Below are positions 1 to 8,898 of a stretch of DNA of 64,000 nucleotides, in pieces. Each line of letters begins with the position of its first letter. Position 1 is the first letter of the stretch. The notes beneath the pieces are model-generated. The model ran no database searches and was not told where the DNA came from. It saw nothing but the letters and a program-made list of their open reading frames with translations. The position numbers were made by a program, and so were the translations under genes. Source of the stretch: Bacteroidales bacterium (GTDB taxonomy: Bacteria > Bacteroidota > Bacteroidia > Bacteroidales > Lentimicrobiaceae); contig JADJEQ010000004.1 in the NCBI GenBank assembly GCA_016709025.1, positions 248,001-312,000 of the forward strand. The letters run 5' to 3'.

Positions 1-413
1 ATGGCTTCCCATTCCTGTTCAGAACCCTGAAACCCGGACAACCAATCGGGCAAATAGTCGTGATACACCAGACTATGCCCGATGATGTCTTTTTGGTAGG
101 TTTCGGCAAATTTCACAAGGGTATCATAATCGGTCCAGTCATAAATATCCTGATATGGATGTACCCTTCCGTAAAGCCATGCTGTTTCTCCGGAAATCCG
201 GTTGAACTGGTTGATGGTGATTCCCCTGTATCTGTCGTCGGTAAGCAGTAATTCCGTTGATATTGCCACGCCAATGGGAAAATCTGCATTCCCGTATAAT
301 GATTCATTGTCATCACAATAAGAGATTTCATCCTTTACGCAGGTCGTAAACACAAAACCCATCGATAAAATCAGCAGGATTCGTAGCGCGTATCTCATAA
401 GCTTGCACTTCAT
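1..413 (-). CDS. GH10 endo-xylanase-like lipoprotein, 5' part only
   Basis: The first ~137 residues are inside the window and the gene runs off the left edge. The N-terminus is a lipoprotein signal peptide (hydrophobic core LRILLILSMGFVF, then lipobox FTTC and KDE), so the mature protein should be an outer-membrane or periplasmic lipoprotein. Residues ~60-115 follow the start of the GH10 barrel. NQFNRISGETAW takes the place of the family's N-x-x-x-x-ENAMKW, GRVHPYQDIYDW matches the ER(I/V)HP...Y(D/N)F strand, and GHSLVYHDYLPDWL matches GH(T/S)LVWHSQ.PDW. The catalytic glutamates would lie outside the window. A second in-frame ATG at 398 gives a more compact signal peptide. Family call fairly good; substrate (xylan) is inferred from the family. 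Confidence 0.72.
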   Translation of the reverse strand, partial: MKCKLMRYALRILLILSMGFVFTTCVKDEISYCDDNESLYGNADFPIGVAISTELLLTDDRYRGITINQFNRISGETAWLYGRVHPYQDIYDWTDYDTLVKFAETYQKDIIGHSLVYHDYLPDWLSGFQGSEQEWEA

Positions 414-547
414 GTAAACAAATCAAAAACAAGCCAGTCTTCAGCACATAGCGTTCAGAATTCAGCCCCGGCATGTTTTATCAAAAATAGAATTAATTTC
501 AAAGTTATGATAAAAATGAAGGGTTAAAACTACGTGAAAGTCTTTAA

Positions 548-735
548 GGTTGAGGTTTCAGGGTTTCAGGGTTTCAGGGTTTCAGAGTTTCAGGGTTTCA
601 GGGTTTCAGGGTTTCAGTTTCAGAGTTTCAGGGTTTCAGGGTTTCAGGGTTTCAGTTTCAGGTTTCAGAGTTTCAGAGTTTCAGGGTTTCAGGGTTTCAG
701 AATTACAAGGTTCAAGGGTTCAAAGGTTCAAGAGT
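548..735. repeat. 8-bp GTTTCAGG tandem repeat island
   Basis: Roughly twenty head-to-tail copies of an 8-bp unit (GTTTCAGG, variants GTTTCAGA, GTTCAAGG, GAATTACA). Because 8 is not a multiple of 3, all three frames give pseudo-peptides of F, Q, G, R, V and S. The open frames at 534-894 are therefore repeat artefacts. Related blocks lie at 955-988, 8655-8845, 8960-9030 and 34643-34700. Confidence 0.9.
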
Positions 736-1314
736 TCGAGAGTTCATGGGTTCATCCCGCATTCGCGGGACTTAGGGTTTCAGGCCTGCCCGACTGACCA
801 ATGCAATGCTGAAATTGAGCATGAACTATGTCGGTCAGGCGGGGTCTCAGAGTTTAGCTTCGCTGACCTTCGGTTCAGAATTACAGGTGGCTGAGTGTTT
901 TGCGACATAATCGTGTTCGTTGACGTAATCAGGATTCGCAAAATGTATCGAAGCCATAGTGTTTCAGATTTTCAGAATTTCAGGGTTTAAAGGTGCAGTT
1001 TGCGCGCGTCTTATCTTCTGACGCGTGCAAACGGTTTACGATTGATAAATGACCAACCCCTGTCATCTTCGCATTATGCTCAATTTTTTTTGAGTGAACC
1101 CTCGGGGTGACAGGTTGTGGTTAAGGATAAGCGGTTCGACGCTCCAGCATATGTTGGTGGGACAACCGGTTTTAAGTAATCTGACCGCAATATGATTGGT
1201 TATTTTGCAAAAAGACTGAATACCACCATGAAACCCGGCAGAATGCACAAAACTTTCCTAAACCAATAAACACCGGTCTCCTGATGTCGCAGTGATCAGC
1301 CAGCCAACAGATAT
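736..1314. other. intergenic, degenerate repeats, no gene
   Basis: No convincing gene. It holds degraded 8-bp units to ~780, a GC-rich stretch around 783-845 with CAGGC..GCCTG-type inverted pieces (gcctgcccgactgacc / gtcggtcaggcgggg), a further short GTTTCAG block at 962-990, and an imperfect gcgcgtc/gacgcgtgc inverted pair near 1005-1030. Open frames here have no recognisable protein features. Confidence 0.6.
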
Positions 1315-3033
1315 TTACCTGAACCCATAACTGAATAAATTCCTCCGTTTAAAGCGGTCGGTCCCCGGCCTGTAATAGGCATTTACCCATTCGCCGGAGG
1401 TTGATTTCAGGAACCTTCGTCTGGACTGTTCCGTTTCACTGCTGGTGTCGATGCTGTGCAGATACCTGAAATACCAATGGTCGAACAGCCTGAAGAATTC
1501 GCTTAAATAGATATCCTGAACCCTTGTTTTACCTTTTTCATTGCTGCAAGGGATAATCACCATATTTTCATCGTTGGAAGAGGTTGAATTGGTGCTGAAA
1601 TTCGCGGAACCGGTAACGACAAAAGGAACCGGTCCAAACGGGTCTTTGATCATATATTTTGTATGGATGTAAAGCACATTGGAGCCATTCAGGCCACTGT
1701 GAATTTCATTCAGCCATTGCCCCCATGCCCCGTCGAACTTCGCGCCCGGGGCTACCACCACATCCGGGTCGGGATTGAATCTTTTGGCAGCATCCGACTG
1801 CTTTGAACCGCTGTTCAGCATCACATACCTGATTGCTTTTGAATCCTTTTCCAGGATGGTTTCAAACCGTTCGTCCAGGTTGAAGGGTAAGGTGATCGTA
1901 GCCAGGCTTCCGGCCGAATCCAGCAAATCAGCGTAGGTGTCGAGCATCCTGTTTCCCGCCCTTGGACTGAAGATCACCGTCATTTTAGTGGTTGAAATTT
2001 CGCTAAGGCCTACCGTCGGCCAGTTTGCATCAACATCAATCTTCAGCTTATCTTTTGCCGGATCTTCTTTCAGCAGGTTCCAGTACTTCAGATACTCACC
2101 TGCAAGGGCTTTGTCTTTGATACAATGCCCCACATTTGAATGTCCGAAGATCCCTCCTTCCGAAATATTCGTGCTTCCGGTCCATACCATCATCGGCTGA
2201 TTATCCTTCAGCAACACGATGAATTTATTGTGTGGAATTCCCGATGTGTTTTTTCTTGCATACGTTATTTTTTGATCGTTCACATTAAATCCGGCATCTT
2301 TCAGTGTTTTCTCATTGTCCCTGGTTTGCGTCTCCCCTTTCCGGGATTCATAGACCATCTGAACATCGGCTCCACTGTCAAGGGCTTCTTTAAACTTTTT
2401 CATAACATCCAGCTGATCAAGCTCATAAAGTGCAGCCCTTAGCCCCCACCCCGCCCCTTTTGCCTGCTTTATGAATTTGCACAAGGCTTCAAACAGGCCT
2501 CTTGAAAGCCAGTCATATCTTACCTGTTTTTCCTTATCGGTTAAAGATTTATCGTTGGGCTTAAGGTTGTCGAATCTTGCAACATAAGCCTGGCTGGCTG
2601 CCGCACCCCTGTTGAAATAAATTTCGTGCTTCCTGTCTTTCAGTGGTTCGGGTTTGACTTTTTCCAGGATCAGCTCATCCCCGTAGGTTAGTTCACCGGG
2701 TTTTCCAAAAACCGGAACCACCCTGTAGCTATAAAGATTGTTCGGTTCAACAGCATAATCCGACCAGGTGAACGATTGAACGGGGAACAGATTTGTGGGA
2801 TAAGTAACATTTGGCTTGGGATCCGGGATAATTTCCTGAAAAGGTTTGTATCCTTTCAGCCAGTCACCGCCTTTGGAGATATCGTTGCCCTTTGAGTCAA
2901 ACTTTGTCCGGTGAATGGCAAAGCCCAACAAGTCTTTTGCTGCTGTTTTTACCGCATCAAATGCCAGAATAATCACATAATTTCCGGCGATGGCGTGTAC
3001 GCTGAACTTGTCGTTGCTGGTTCCTGTTCTCAT
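1315..3033 (-). CDS. phospholipase D-like protein with two HKD motifs
   Basis: 572 residues. Two phospholipase D superfamily half-sites are visible: HNKFIVLLKD ... TGSTNISEGG at about residues 268-292 and HTKYMIKD ... VTGSANFSTNS at 457-482. The second is a textbook HxKx4D followed by GSxN; the first has two extra residues before Asp. PLD enzymes join two such half-sites into one active centre acting on phosphodiesters (phospholipids or nucleic acids). The ~140 residues before the first domain resemble a beta-rich fibronectin-like module (SYRVVPVF). No signal peptide is visible, so a cytosolic location or non-Sec export is possible. The gene stands alone, with a TAnnTTTG-like box at 3204-3211 about 170 nt upstream. 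The substrate cannot be told from sequence. Confidence 0.82.
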   Translation of the reverse strand: MRTGTSNDKFSVHAIAGNYVIILAFDAVKTAAKDLLGFAIHRTKFDSKGNDISKGGDWLKGYKPFQEIIPDPKPNVTYPTNLFPVQSFTWSDYAVEPNNLYSYRVVPVFGKPGELTYGDELILEKVKPEPLKDRKHEIYFNRGAAASQAYVARFDNLKPNDKSLTDKEKQVRYDWLSRGLFEALCKFIKQAKGAGWGLRAALYELDQLDVMKKFKEALDSGADVQMVYESRKGETQTRDNEKTLKDAGFNVNDQKITYARKNTSGIPHNKFIVLLKDNQPMMVWTGSTNISEGGIFGHSNVGHCIKDKALAGEYLKYWNLLKEDPAKDKLKIDVDANWPTVGLSEISTTKMTVIFSPRAGNRMLDTYADLLDSAGSLATITLPFNLDERFETILEKDSKAIRYVMLNSGSKQSDAAKRFNPDPDVVVAPGAKFDGAWGQWLNEIHSGLNGSNVLYIHTKYMIKDPFGPVPFVVTGSANFSTNSTSSNDENMVIIPCSNEKGKTRVQDIYLSEFFRLFDHWYFRYLHSIDTSSETEQSRRRFLKSTSGEWVNAYYRPGTDRFKRRNLFSYGFR

Positions 3034-3298
3034 GGTTTTGAGTTTAAAGAATTAAATAGGTTACCCCGGGATATTCAATTGACTTATTTCCAGGCTTCAT
3101 GATAAGCTGAAAATACATGCTTCATTTTGCGTCTATAAGCGCTCGATAGTGAAATAGCAGATGGATAGCGTATAATTTTTTTCCCGGACTTATAAAGCAA
3201 TCTCAAATGTAGCGCTTTCAGGAAGAATAGTCAAGTGATTGAAGCGGGAATCCAATTTCTAATGTCTAATGTCTGATTTCTAATTTCTAATGTGTTAT

Positions 3299-3733
3299 TC
3301 AGATTGAGGTTAAGGTTAAGGTTAAGGTTAAGGTTAAGGTTAAGGTTAAGGCTGAGGGTAAGGTTAAGTAGGAATAATGGAATGTTGGAGTGATAGAATA
3401 TTGGAAATTGGAAATTTTGATTGGGATAACGGTTTTCACCGCCACAACATTACTACCGCGAAGGTGGATCACCTGCATTTTTTCAAGCAATGCATCCGCA
3501 TTATCAACCTCTACCCCCATGATATAATCGAAATCGGGATTGTTCCATTCCATGGTAAATACACACAACTGATTTGCGTTTAAGCGGCCGGGAACCAGCC
3601 CGAGCCTGCCTTCATCCAGCACTTTGTGAAAGAAAGGCGGGATTTCCGTTTTGTTGCGTCCATCCTTAAAGGAGGTGTACAAGGCAAATCCGAAAACAGT
3701 TACTGGTGACTTTTCTACAACGACCGCGTTCAT
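3299..3733 (-). pseudogene. GyrI-like ligand-binding domain gene truncated by hexamer repeat
   Basis: Residues 1-100 look like the start of a GyrI-like / AraC effector-binding small-molecule domain: MNAVVVEKSPVTVFGF, IPPFFHKVL, and the characteristic FDYIMGVEVDN strand-turn segment. Soon after VVAVKTVIP the homology stops, and the frame runs through ATTGGAAT-type and TTAAGG repeats, encoding an alternating Leu-Thr tail. Members of this family normally continue ~50 residues further, so the 3' end has probably been replaced by the repeat block. The stop codon sits just outside the hexamers. It might still be translated as a fusion with a low-complexity tail, but I treat it as broken. Confidence 0.55.
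3303..3369. repeat. TTAAGG hexamer array (telomere-like)
   Basis: About ten near-perfect copies of GGTTAA in tandem, ending in degenerate copies. Shorter arrays occur at 9247-9278, 14853-14868, 34617-34640 and 34760-34800, usually next to ATGGAAT/ATTGGAAT runs (here 3371-3420). Confidence 0.92.
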
Positions 3734-3777
3734 GCTGTTTTTCTATTCAGTTCTGTTTAGTTTTACACAGTAATTAT

Positions 3778-3840
3778 TTATCTGATAACCCTATCAATTT
3801 CTTGCCCAAGCGCAGTCCACTGCTGCTCAAACGATTCCAA
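3778..3840 (-). pseudogene. short gene remnant at an insertion boundary
   Basis: Between the GyrI-like gene and the AT-rich block, the minus strand reads ESFEQQWTALGQEIDRVIR then TAA. It has ordinary codon use but no start. It ends abruptly at ~3840, where the base composition drops. It looks like the 3' tail of a gene whose body was replaced by the AT-rich segment. The family is not recognised and the fragment is too short for certainty. Confidence 0.25.
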
Positions 3841-3841
3841 T

Positions 3842-4249
3842 TCAAAGATTATTTTCTGTTTCCTGAATCGTAATAACGTCTTGTAAAATCATTTCTTTCA
3901 ATTCAATAAGCTTGATTCGCTTGAGCATTGTTAGCTTTTCCAAACCATGTTTAAGATTAAAAGAGATTTCTTTAGATCCAAGTTTAAATTCATCTAGTAG
4001 CTCGCGCAAAATTCGTGTATCTTCTTCAGCTGTACTTAGGGCTGAATGTATTCTTGATAAATCTACATACTCAGTATTATTATTCAATTCATTCTTTAAA
4101 ACAACTAAATAAGCAGCTTTATTAGCTGCAAGTATAGAAATCTGGTCGGCAATTTTACTTAATTGATTCTTTGTTTCAGAATCAGTGACAGCTTTATATT
4201 TTTCAATAAGCCAATCTACAGTTTCTCTAACTGTTTGAAAAATACCCAT
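3842..4249 (-). CDS. hypothetical helical protein, 135 aa
   Basis: Intact 135-residue frame, not recognised. The composition (Leu, Lys, Glu, Ile rich, heptad-like spacing, no Pro or Trp clusters after residue 15) predicts an all-helical, coiled-coil-prone cytosolic protein: ADQISILAANKAAYLVVLKN, then ILRELLDEFKLG and LEKLTMLKRIKLIELKEM. No signal peptide or membrane span. It is strongly AT-rich compared with genes before 3.7 kb and is the only undamaged gene in the 3.8-7.2 kb block. A long inverted repeat lies directly upstream (4315-4427). Confidence 0.55.
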   Translation of the reverse strand: MGIFQTVRETVDWLIEKYKAVTDSETKNQLSKIADQISILAANKAAYLVVLKNELNNNTEYVDLSRIHSALSTAEEDTRILRELLDEFKLGSKEISFNLKHGLEKLTMLKRIKLIELKEMILQDVITIQETENNL

Positions 4250-4299
4250 TCTATTTTCATATTATGATTTTTTAAGGTTTAGAATGTTTTATTGTATGT

Positions 4300-4432
4300 A
4301 ACGTCAACGTATTGCAGCTACCCGAAAGTGGCGATTTCGAAGCACTTCACTGTCAACCAGGCACAAACTTTGATAGAAGCACAAAGCTTGATTTAACCAC
4401 TGAACCGCCACTTTTGGGTAGGTGCTGTTAGT
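4300..4432. repeat. attC-like long imperfect inverted repeat (site A)
   Basis: Arms tacccgaaagtggcg (4319-4333) and cgccacttttgggta (4406-4420) are complementary at 14 of 15 positions and separated by 72 nt. An outer cagc/gctg pair extends the stem past a 3-nt bulge (ggt). The flanks read taacgtcaacg on the left and gctgttagtggc on the right. A similar architecture with different arm sequences occurs at 10095-10203 and 12882-12987. Canonical integron boxes (RYYYAAC / GTTRRRY) are not exact. Confidence 0.6.
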
Positions 4433-4456
4433 GGCAGGTTTTCAATAACGATGCTA

Positions 4457-6014
4457 TTATCTTTCAAAGGATTTGTTTAAAAGGGTTCTTGTGTAATCCT
4501 GAATAGCCTCTTTTTTTATTCTATACTTTTTTGGAATGCTGTTTACATCCCTTGATAATATAAATTCTTTAAAATCACCATCAATTTCTTCAGCGCTTAG
4601 GCCAGTCAGTTTTTCTATGTTGTTTAATGTCGTCTTTTTTTCCACGCTTGAACTAGATTCTGAGACTTTGTACAACGTAGCCAAAATTCCTTTTTGTTCA
4701 AGAAATCAACAAAAATACCTGCTGTAAGCAAAGCCAAAATTTAACTCGGAACCAGCTTCTTTAAATAAATCTGAGTTTGATAAAAAGGTTTTTATTGATG
4801 GTAATTTTCCAATTGCGTAAGCTTCTTTAAGATAGTAAAGATGATAGCTATCTTCATGAATGCAAGTTCCTTCAGAATATAAAATAGGAAAACCATAAAA
4901 CCAATTTGGTGGACTTCCCTTTTCAAAGTCACTAACTATCCATTGCACTAAAACATCTTTTAACATATCATTAATAATCGAATCATCAGAATCTACTGGA
5001 TAGCTATAGCAAACAATCTTTGTCCCATTTCTCAACTTGTATAAATTCCAAATTACTTGTTTCTGATAGAGTGCTGCCGAAGATTCTATGAAAATATTCA
5101 GGCTTAAGAGTTTTTTTGGTATTACCACTTTGTAATAAAATGCCAATGGGAGGTAGTTTTCCTTTTATACTATAGTTATTGGCAAAGGCATTTGTAATCC
5201 AATTAAGTCTAATTGTTATTTCTTTAAATTATCTAGCGAATCATTAATAATCCAGAGTTGGAAATTTTCTGTGGAATCCTTTTTATAGTTAATATTTAAC
5301 CCTTTCATTAAACCTTCGAAATAAATAGTGCTCCAAAGTTCTATATTTGAGGATGCGACAGAATCAGCATCAATTATCGCTATTTGTTGAAATCGAAAAG
5401 TTCATCATAATCACCACTTACAAAATCGGCAAACGTCTTATCGGCCAATAAAAATCTACCCGCTTAGCAATTTTTCCGCCACAGATTCGGCTGATTGGAG
5501 AATACTAAATTCAAAATCATCTTCATGCTTTTTTTAATTCAGCTGTAATTTTTGCTAGCGTGTTAATTTTGCTCTAAATCCATTTATCGATTCCAATGGA
5601 ATTGTATTTTGGCATGTATTGATTTGTTTGAGCGAGTTTTTGCAGTAATTCATAGTATACGTAAGTATATATTCTATAAGACGTTTTACAACTTCCCATG
5701 TACTCCACGTACAATGCTAGAGTGAAATTAGCCAAAACAAAACCTGAAGAAGTGGTATTTTCAGCTTGAGGATAATATTTTTCGATCCAAGTATTCAATT
5801 GCACAGCCGCATCATGAAAAGCCCTTGATCTAAGTCGCAAACTATTTTTTAACAATTGTCCGCTAAGTCCAGATTCTTTCTCTTCAATTTGAATGCTTTA
5901 TTAGCCAAAACTGTATTTCTTTCCATTCCTTTACTTTTTCAGTTTGGGCAGCCAAGTAATTCATATTAAAAGTAAAAAAAGGCAAATTAATATTGTAAAA
6001 ATCGAGGTTTTCAT
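4457..6014 (-). pseudogene. decayed secreted-protein gene (~515 codons) with many frameshifts
   Basis: A continuous protein can be followed from 6014 to 4457 only by changing frame several times. It starts with the signal peptide MKTSIFTILICLFLLL and continues NYLAAQTEKVKEWKEIQ, QLLKNSLRLRSRAFHDAA, WIEKYYPQAENTTSSGFVLA, an in-frame TAG at 5574-5576, SKINTLAKITAELKK, ADKTFADFVSGDYDELFDF, IIDADSVASSNIELWSTIYF, ITIRLNWITNAFANNYS, GILLQSGNTKKTLKPEYFHR and NDMLKDVLVQWIVSDFEKG. After an in-frame TGA near 4700 it ends IEKLTGLSAEEIDGDFKEFI. I count about six frameshifts and two stops. The last ~150 residues (PPNWFYGFPILYSEG, AYSRYFC, TGLSAEEIDGDFKEFI) faintly recall gluzincin 'peptidase MA' C-termini, but no HExxH is visible. 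That family idea is speculative; the decay is clear. Confidence 0.7.
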
Positions 6015-6092
6015 ATCTAAGGTTACATTGTTAATTAGGCATAGTCGTGTCAAGAGTGGGTATTTTGCTGAATCTAATCCTGTAGTGTTCCC

Positions 6093-6698
6093 TTACAAAT
6101 TGTATTTTGATGACTTCTTAGTATTTGAATTTTCGGAAAAATTATAATCAAATTCGCTTGTTGGCTTTTGACTTAAAGTAACTGGTAACGAACGGGTTGC
6201 ATAGATGCCTATTAGTATCGTTGAACATAAGAGAACAAATAATCCTGCGGATAATCTTGCAATTTGAACTTTGTACCTGTTTTCAGCACTCAATTCAGTA
6301 TCTATTTGCCCTTTAACTCCTACTAAGAAAAGTGAGAAACCAAGAAATCCAAATGCCAAACCAACGAGGATGCCGCACGATAACAGTAAATGCGAGCTAC
6401 ATACATGTGTAGACAAAGTTAGTCTAATCATATTATATCGGTCAGCTAGAATCCCTGATCAAAATATTGCTTTGCCACTATCGGATTCCATTTGATTCAT
6501 CGTCGAATGAATTACTTCATTAACGGCGTTACTTGTCAATCACTGAAACTTTAGCATATACAATGAGGAGATTAATAAACATAGACCGGCAAGTATAAGT
6601 GCAGTGATAAAGCCTGCATTTAGCACTTTAGTAGAAAAAAAATCTGTCCCTACATAGATTTTGTCGCTCTCTGAAACTTCTTTTTTATTTTGCTCCAT
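6093..6698 (-). pseudogene. three-span membrane protein gene with two in-frame TGA codons
   Basis: One uninterrupted frame of 202 codons broken only by two TGAs, at 6540-6542 and ~6456. The first segment (start ATG at 6698) gives MEQNKKEVSESDKIYVGTDF and a membrane span ALILAGLCLLISSLYML. The linker is TSNAVNEVIHSTMNQMESDS. The last segment has spans LLLSCGILVGLAFGFLGFSL and GLFVLLCSTILIGIYA around a VGVKGQIDTELSAEN loop. That loop-plus-span pattern is common in small bacterial membrane proteins of unknown function. Preserved frame and hydrophobic pattern on both sides suggest recent nonsense mutations (e.g. CGA to TGA). TGA recoding is unlikely because neighbouring genes use TGA as stop. Confidence 0.6.
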
Positions 6699-6967
6699 GC
6701 GCTAAATTATTAAGGTGAAAAACAAGTTTATTAAAAGTCAGTATTTTACGAAGTACTATATCTACATTTTCATGAACAGTGTGCCTATGTCTAGTCCTTT
6801 TTTAGGTAGACTTAACCACTTTTAAGAGTCAACTTATTTTATGACTATCCACTTGCTACTAACTTGAATATACCACTATCTAATTGTGGTTATATACCTT
6901 GTAATTGTATATAAACACAATAAATTCTATGTCAAAGGTTAAGACAAATTCAAGTTACTATTTCAAA

Positions 6968-7165
6968 TCAATTGAATGGACCAAATCCAGATAATATACT
7001 CACTATTTGATTTTTTCCAGGCAAAATAATTTGAATATTTTTAAAATCCTTAATATTAAGCACTTCTGGAATAACAATAGAAAGGGTTCTTGATTCAATG
7101 GAATATTTAACATTTCTAAAATACAAATTGTTGAATAAGGAAACCGAAAACCCGGACTTTAACAT
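6968..7165 (-). pseudogene. possible remnant following diverged direct repeat
   Basis: 65-residue frame starting MLKSGFSVSLFNNLYF inside direct-repeat copy 1. The matching place in copy 2 (around 8510) reads LLKSLFSVPLSNNFYF, so the two copies keep similar reading there. The remaining part is unrecognised. It may be what is left of a second tandem copy of the 7403-8191 gene unit, or a chance frame in AT-rich DNA. Confidence 0.25.
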
Positions 7166-7290
7166 AACCTTAACAGATTTATCTTTTCCGGTTACTAAAA
7201 ACAGCTTTCAAATGGAGCGTATGTAAATTTATTTTACATTGACGATCTGCCGATTTCAGTCAGGCAAGTATATTTTGTTAATAACATTTA
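7100..7290. repeat. diverged direct repeat, copy 1 (~190 bp)
   Basis: Aligns in the same orientation with 8466-8655 over about 190 bp at roughly three-quarters identity. Shared blocks include aaattgttg, ggactttaaca, aaccttaacag, ttttcaaatgga, tatgtaaatttattttaca and cagtcaggcaa. The two copies flank the secreted-protein gene at 7403-8191. Confidence 0.75.
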
Positions 7291-7402
7291 CGGGCAAACC
7301 AGGAGCGCCCCGGATCAGTATAAAAATCAAACAACCATGCTGCTGCAGCGGCAAAGTTTCGGATTAACTCAGGTAATTGCTGCAATGATAATAGCGCTGT
7401 TA

Positions 7403-8191
7403 TCACCAGAGCCGTTGACCAGGATTTACAGTTCTGGGGGAATTGGTTGTCTGAAACCAGATCAGTGGATTGGTTGAGATCAACCCCTGGTTGGTGCTGT
7501 TTGCACCATCGCATGTTCCGTTGTAATCAGCTGTACCCGTGTTGGGCAAAAACTGACCCGGAGTGGTGCATTGGAAAACAGGATTACGCCATTCTACACT
7601 GGCTCTTCCGGAGGTGCATTGAACGCCGTAACCCGTTTCTATCCAGACAAGTGCGTTACTGATATATTCCGATTTGGTCCTCACCGTTCCAAACTGGGTA
7701 TTCACACCGGTCGCATAATCCATCACCCAGAACCCCCATTGCCAGAGTCCCTGGGCATCCTGGGATAATCTCCATACCCTGTACCGGTACCACTTTCCCA
7801 ATTCCCAGGTAAAGGGCGTGTTCGTTCTTCCTATTCCGCCGTATCCTGCCCAGTCAGAACCGCCTCCCCAGTTTATCCCTTTCATGTTGTTGTTTCTGAA
7901 CGCCGCATCATTTGCCAGTTGAAACCCTCCGTGGGCCCATTCATCATGGCCCGTAAAGTTTACCTGTAATGAAAAATAATAGAGCCACCCGGCTTGCACA
8001 TACGTTGGAAAATTTACAATCCGTATGTCAATATCATAACTATATATATTGGATTTATCAGAACCCAGCCAGGTGTGCGTGGATTTTGGTTCTTTTCCTG
8101 CCGGATTGGATTGAGCGCTTGTCAGGTTGTTTGATAAAAGTATAATAAACAGGATCACCAAGGGTCCGTATTTTAATAGGTAATTTTTCAT
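7403..8191 (-). CDS. secreted protein of unknown function, concanavalin-like composition
   Basis: 262 residues from ATG at 8191, chosen because it opens a signal peptide (MKNYLLKYGPLVILFIILLS, cleavage near TSAQ). A longer frame starts at 8242 without benefit. The mature protein is very rich in Trp, Gly, Tyr and Asn (INWGGGSDWAGYGGIG, WELGKWYRYRVWRLSQDAQG, WQWGFWVMD), the look of an extracellular beta-sandwich such as the DUF3472 / concanavalin-like group. Six cysteines in the last third probably form disulfides (VQCTSG, FQCTTPG, GTCDGAN). Function is not assignable. A second overlapping frame (7278-7514) is a shadow. Its upstream region contains direct-repeat copy 2. Confidence 0.6.
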   Translation of the reverse strand: MKNYLLKYGPLVILFIILLSNNLTSAQSNPAGKEPKSTHTWLGSDKSNIYSYDIDIRIVNFPTYVQAGWLYYFSLQVNFTGHDEWAHGGFQLANDAAFRNNNMKGINWGGGSDWAGYGGIGRTNTPFTWELGKWYRYRVWRLSQDAQGLWQWGFWVMDYATGVNTQFGTVRTKSEYISNALVWIETGYGVQCTSGRASVEWRNPVFQCTTPGQFLPNTGTADYNGTCDGANSTNQGLISTNPLIWFQTTNSPRTVNPGQRLW

Positions 8192-8465
8192 TGCGCTGAT
8201 TTTTGAGTGTAAAGAATCATTAATTATCCACCTGCTGCTCAAATGCTTAAAAACTTTAAAATCTCAATCAATTTTAACTGCTTTCATCAGAAATAGAACA
8301 GACACTTTCAGGATGACTTAAAATTTTTTAAACTAATAGTCACTGGCAATCGGGTGACATTTCTGATTGTTACGGGCTTTCTTTCGCCTGATCGGCTTTC
8401 AAAAAGACATGAATATCAAACTCTTATGCATGAATAAAATCGAGGCTTGTGAATCAAAAGATAAG

Positions 8466-8655
8466 CTAACACCACTGAAATAGAAATTGTTGGACAAGGG
8501 AACTGAAAACAAGGACTTTAACAAAACCTTAACAGAATGATCTATTCCGGTTATTAAAAACGGTTTTCAAATGGAGGATATGTAAATTTATTTTACAATG
8601 GCTAAATTCTGATTCAGTCAGGCAATTATACTTTGTAAACAACATTTGCCGGCTA
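8466..8655. repeat. diverged direct repeat, copy 2
   Basis: Partner of 7100-7290 (see there). It lies ~280 nt upstream of the secreted-protein start at 8191. This fits a tandem duplication of leader plus gene in which the downstream copy has decayed. Confidence 0.75.
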
Positions 8656-8845
8656 ACAGTCAGACAAGGTTGAGGTTGAGTTCAAGGGTTCAAGGGTTTC
8701 AGTATTTCAGAATTACAAGATTTCAGAATTACAGGGTTTCAGGGTTCAAGGGTTTCAGGGTTCAAGAGTTCAAGGGTTCAAGGGTTTCAGAATTTCAGGA
8801 TTTCAGAATTACAGAATTACAGAATTACAACGTTCAGGCTGCCTG
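8655..8845. repeat. 8-bp repeat island, mixed GTTCAAGG / GTTTCAGG / GAATTACA units
   Basis: Tandem 8-bp units of three related kinds follow one another: GTTCAAGG, GTTTCAGG and GAATTACA. More units continue at 8960-9030, including GTATTACA. Frames through it are artefacts. Confidence 0.88.
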
Positions 8846-8898
8846 AGTGAGAGAGGACTTCCGGCTCCCCCTCGCCAATAAAGTAAAAAGCCCGATTT

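Noticed and set aside
534..894. Two long overlapping plus-strand frames
   Set aside because: They translate the 8-bp repeat (F, Q, G, R, V, S only) in different frames; this is an artefact of an 8-nt period.
3303..3369. Telomere or linear chromosome end
   Set aside because: GGTTAA arrays are internal, short, occur at five places and are flanked by normal genes. The resemblance to telomere repeats is coincidental.
5944..6147. Plus-strand frame of 67 residues
   Set aside because: It is antisense to the signal peptide of the decayed gene and has no protein features.
6093..6698. TGA recoding (alternative genetic code)
   Set aside because: Intact genes here use TGA as a stop and the neighbouring decayed gene has TAG and frameshifts as well, so mutation is simpler.
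7278..7514. Minus-strand frame overlapping the secreted protein
   Set aside because: Out of frame with the real gene and without a signal or plausible composition; a shadow of the Gly/Asn/Trp-rich sequence.
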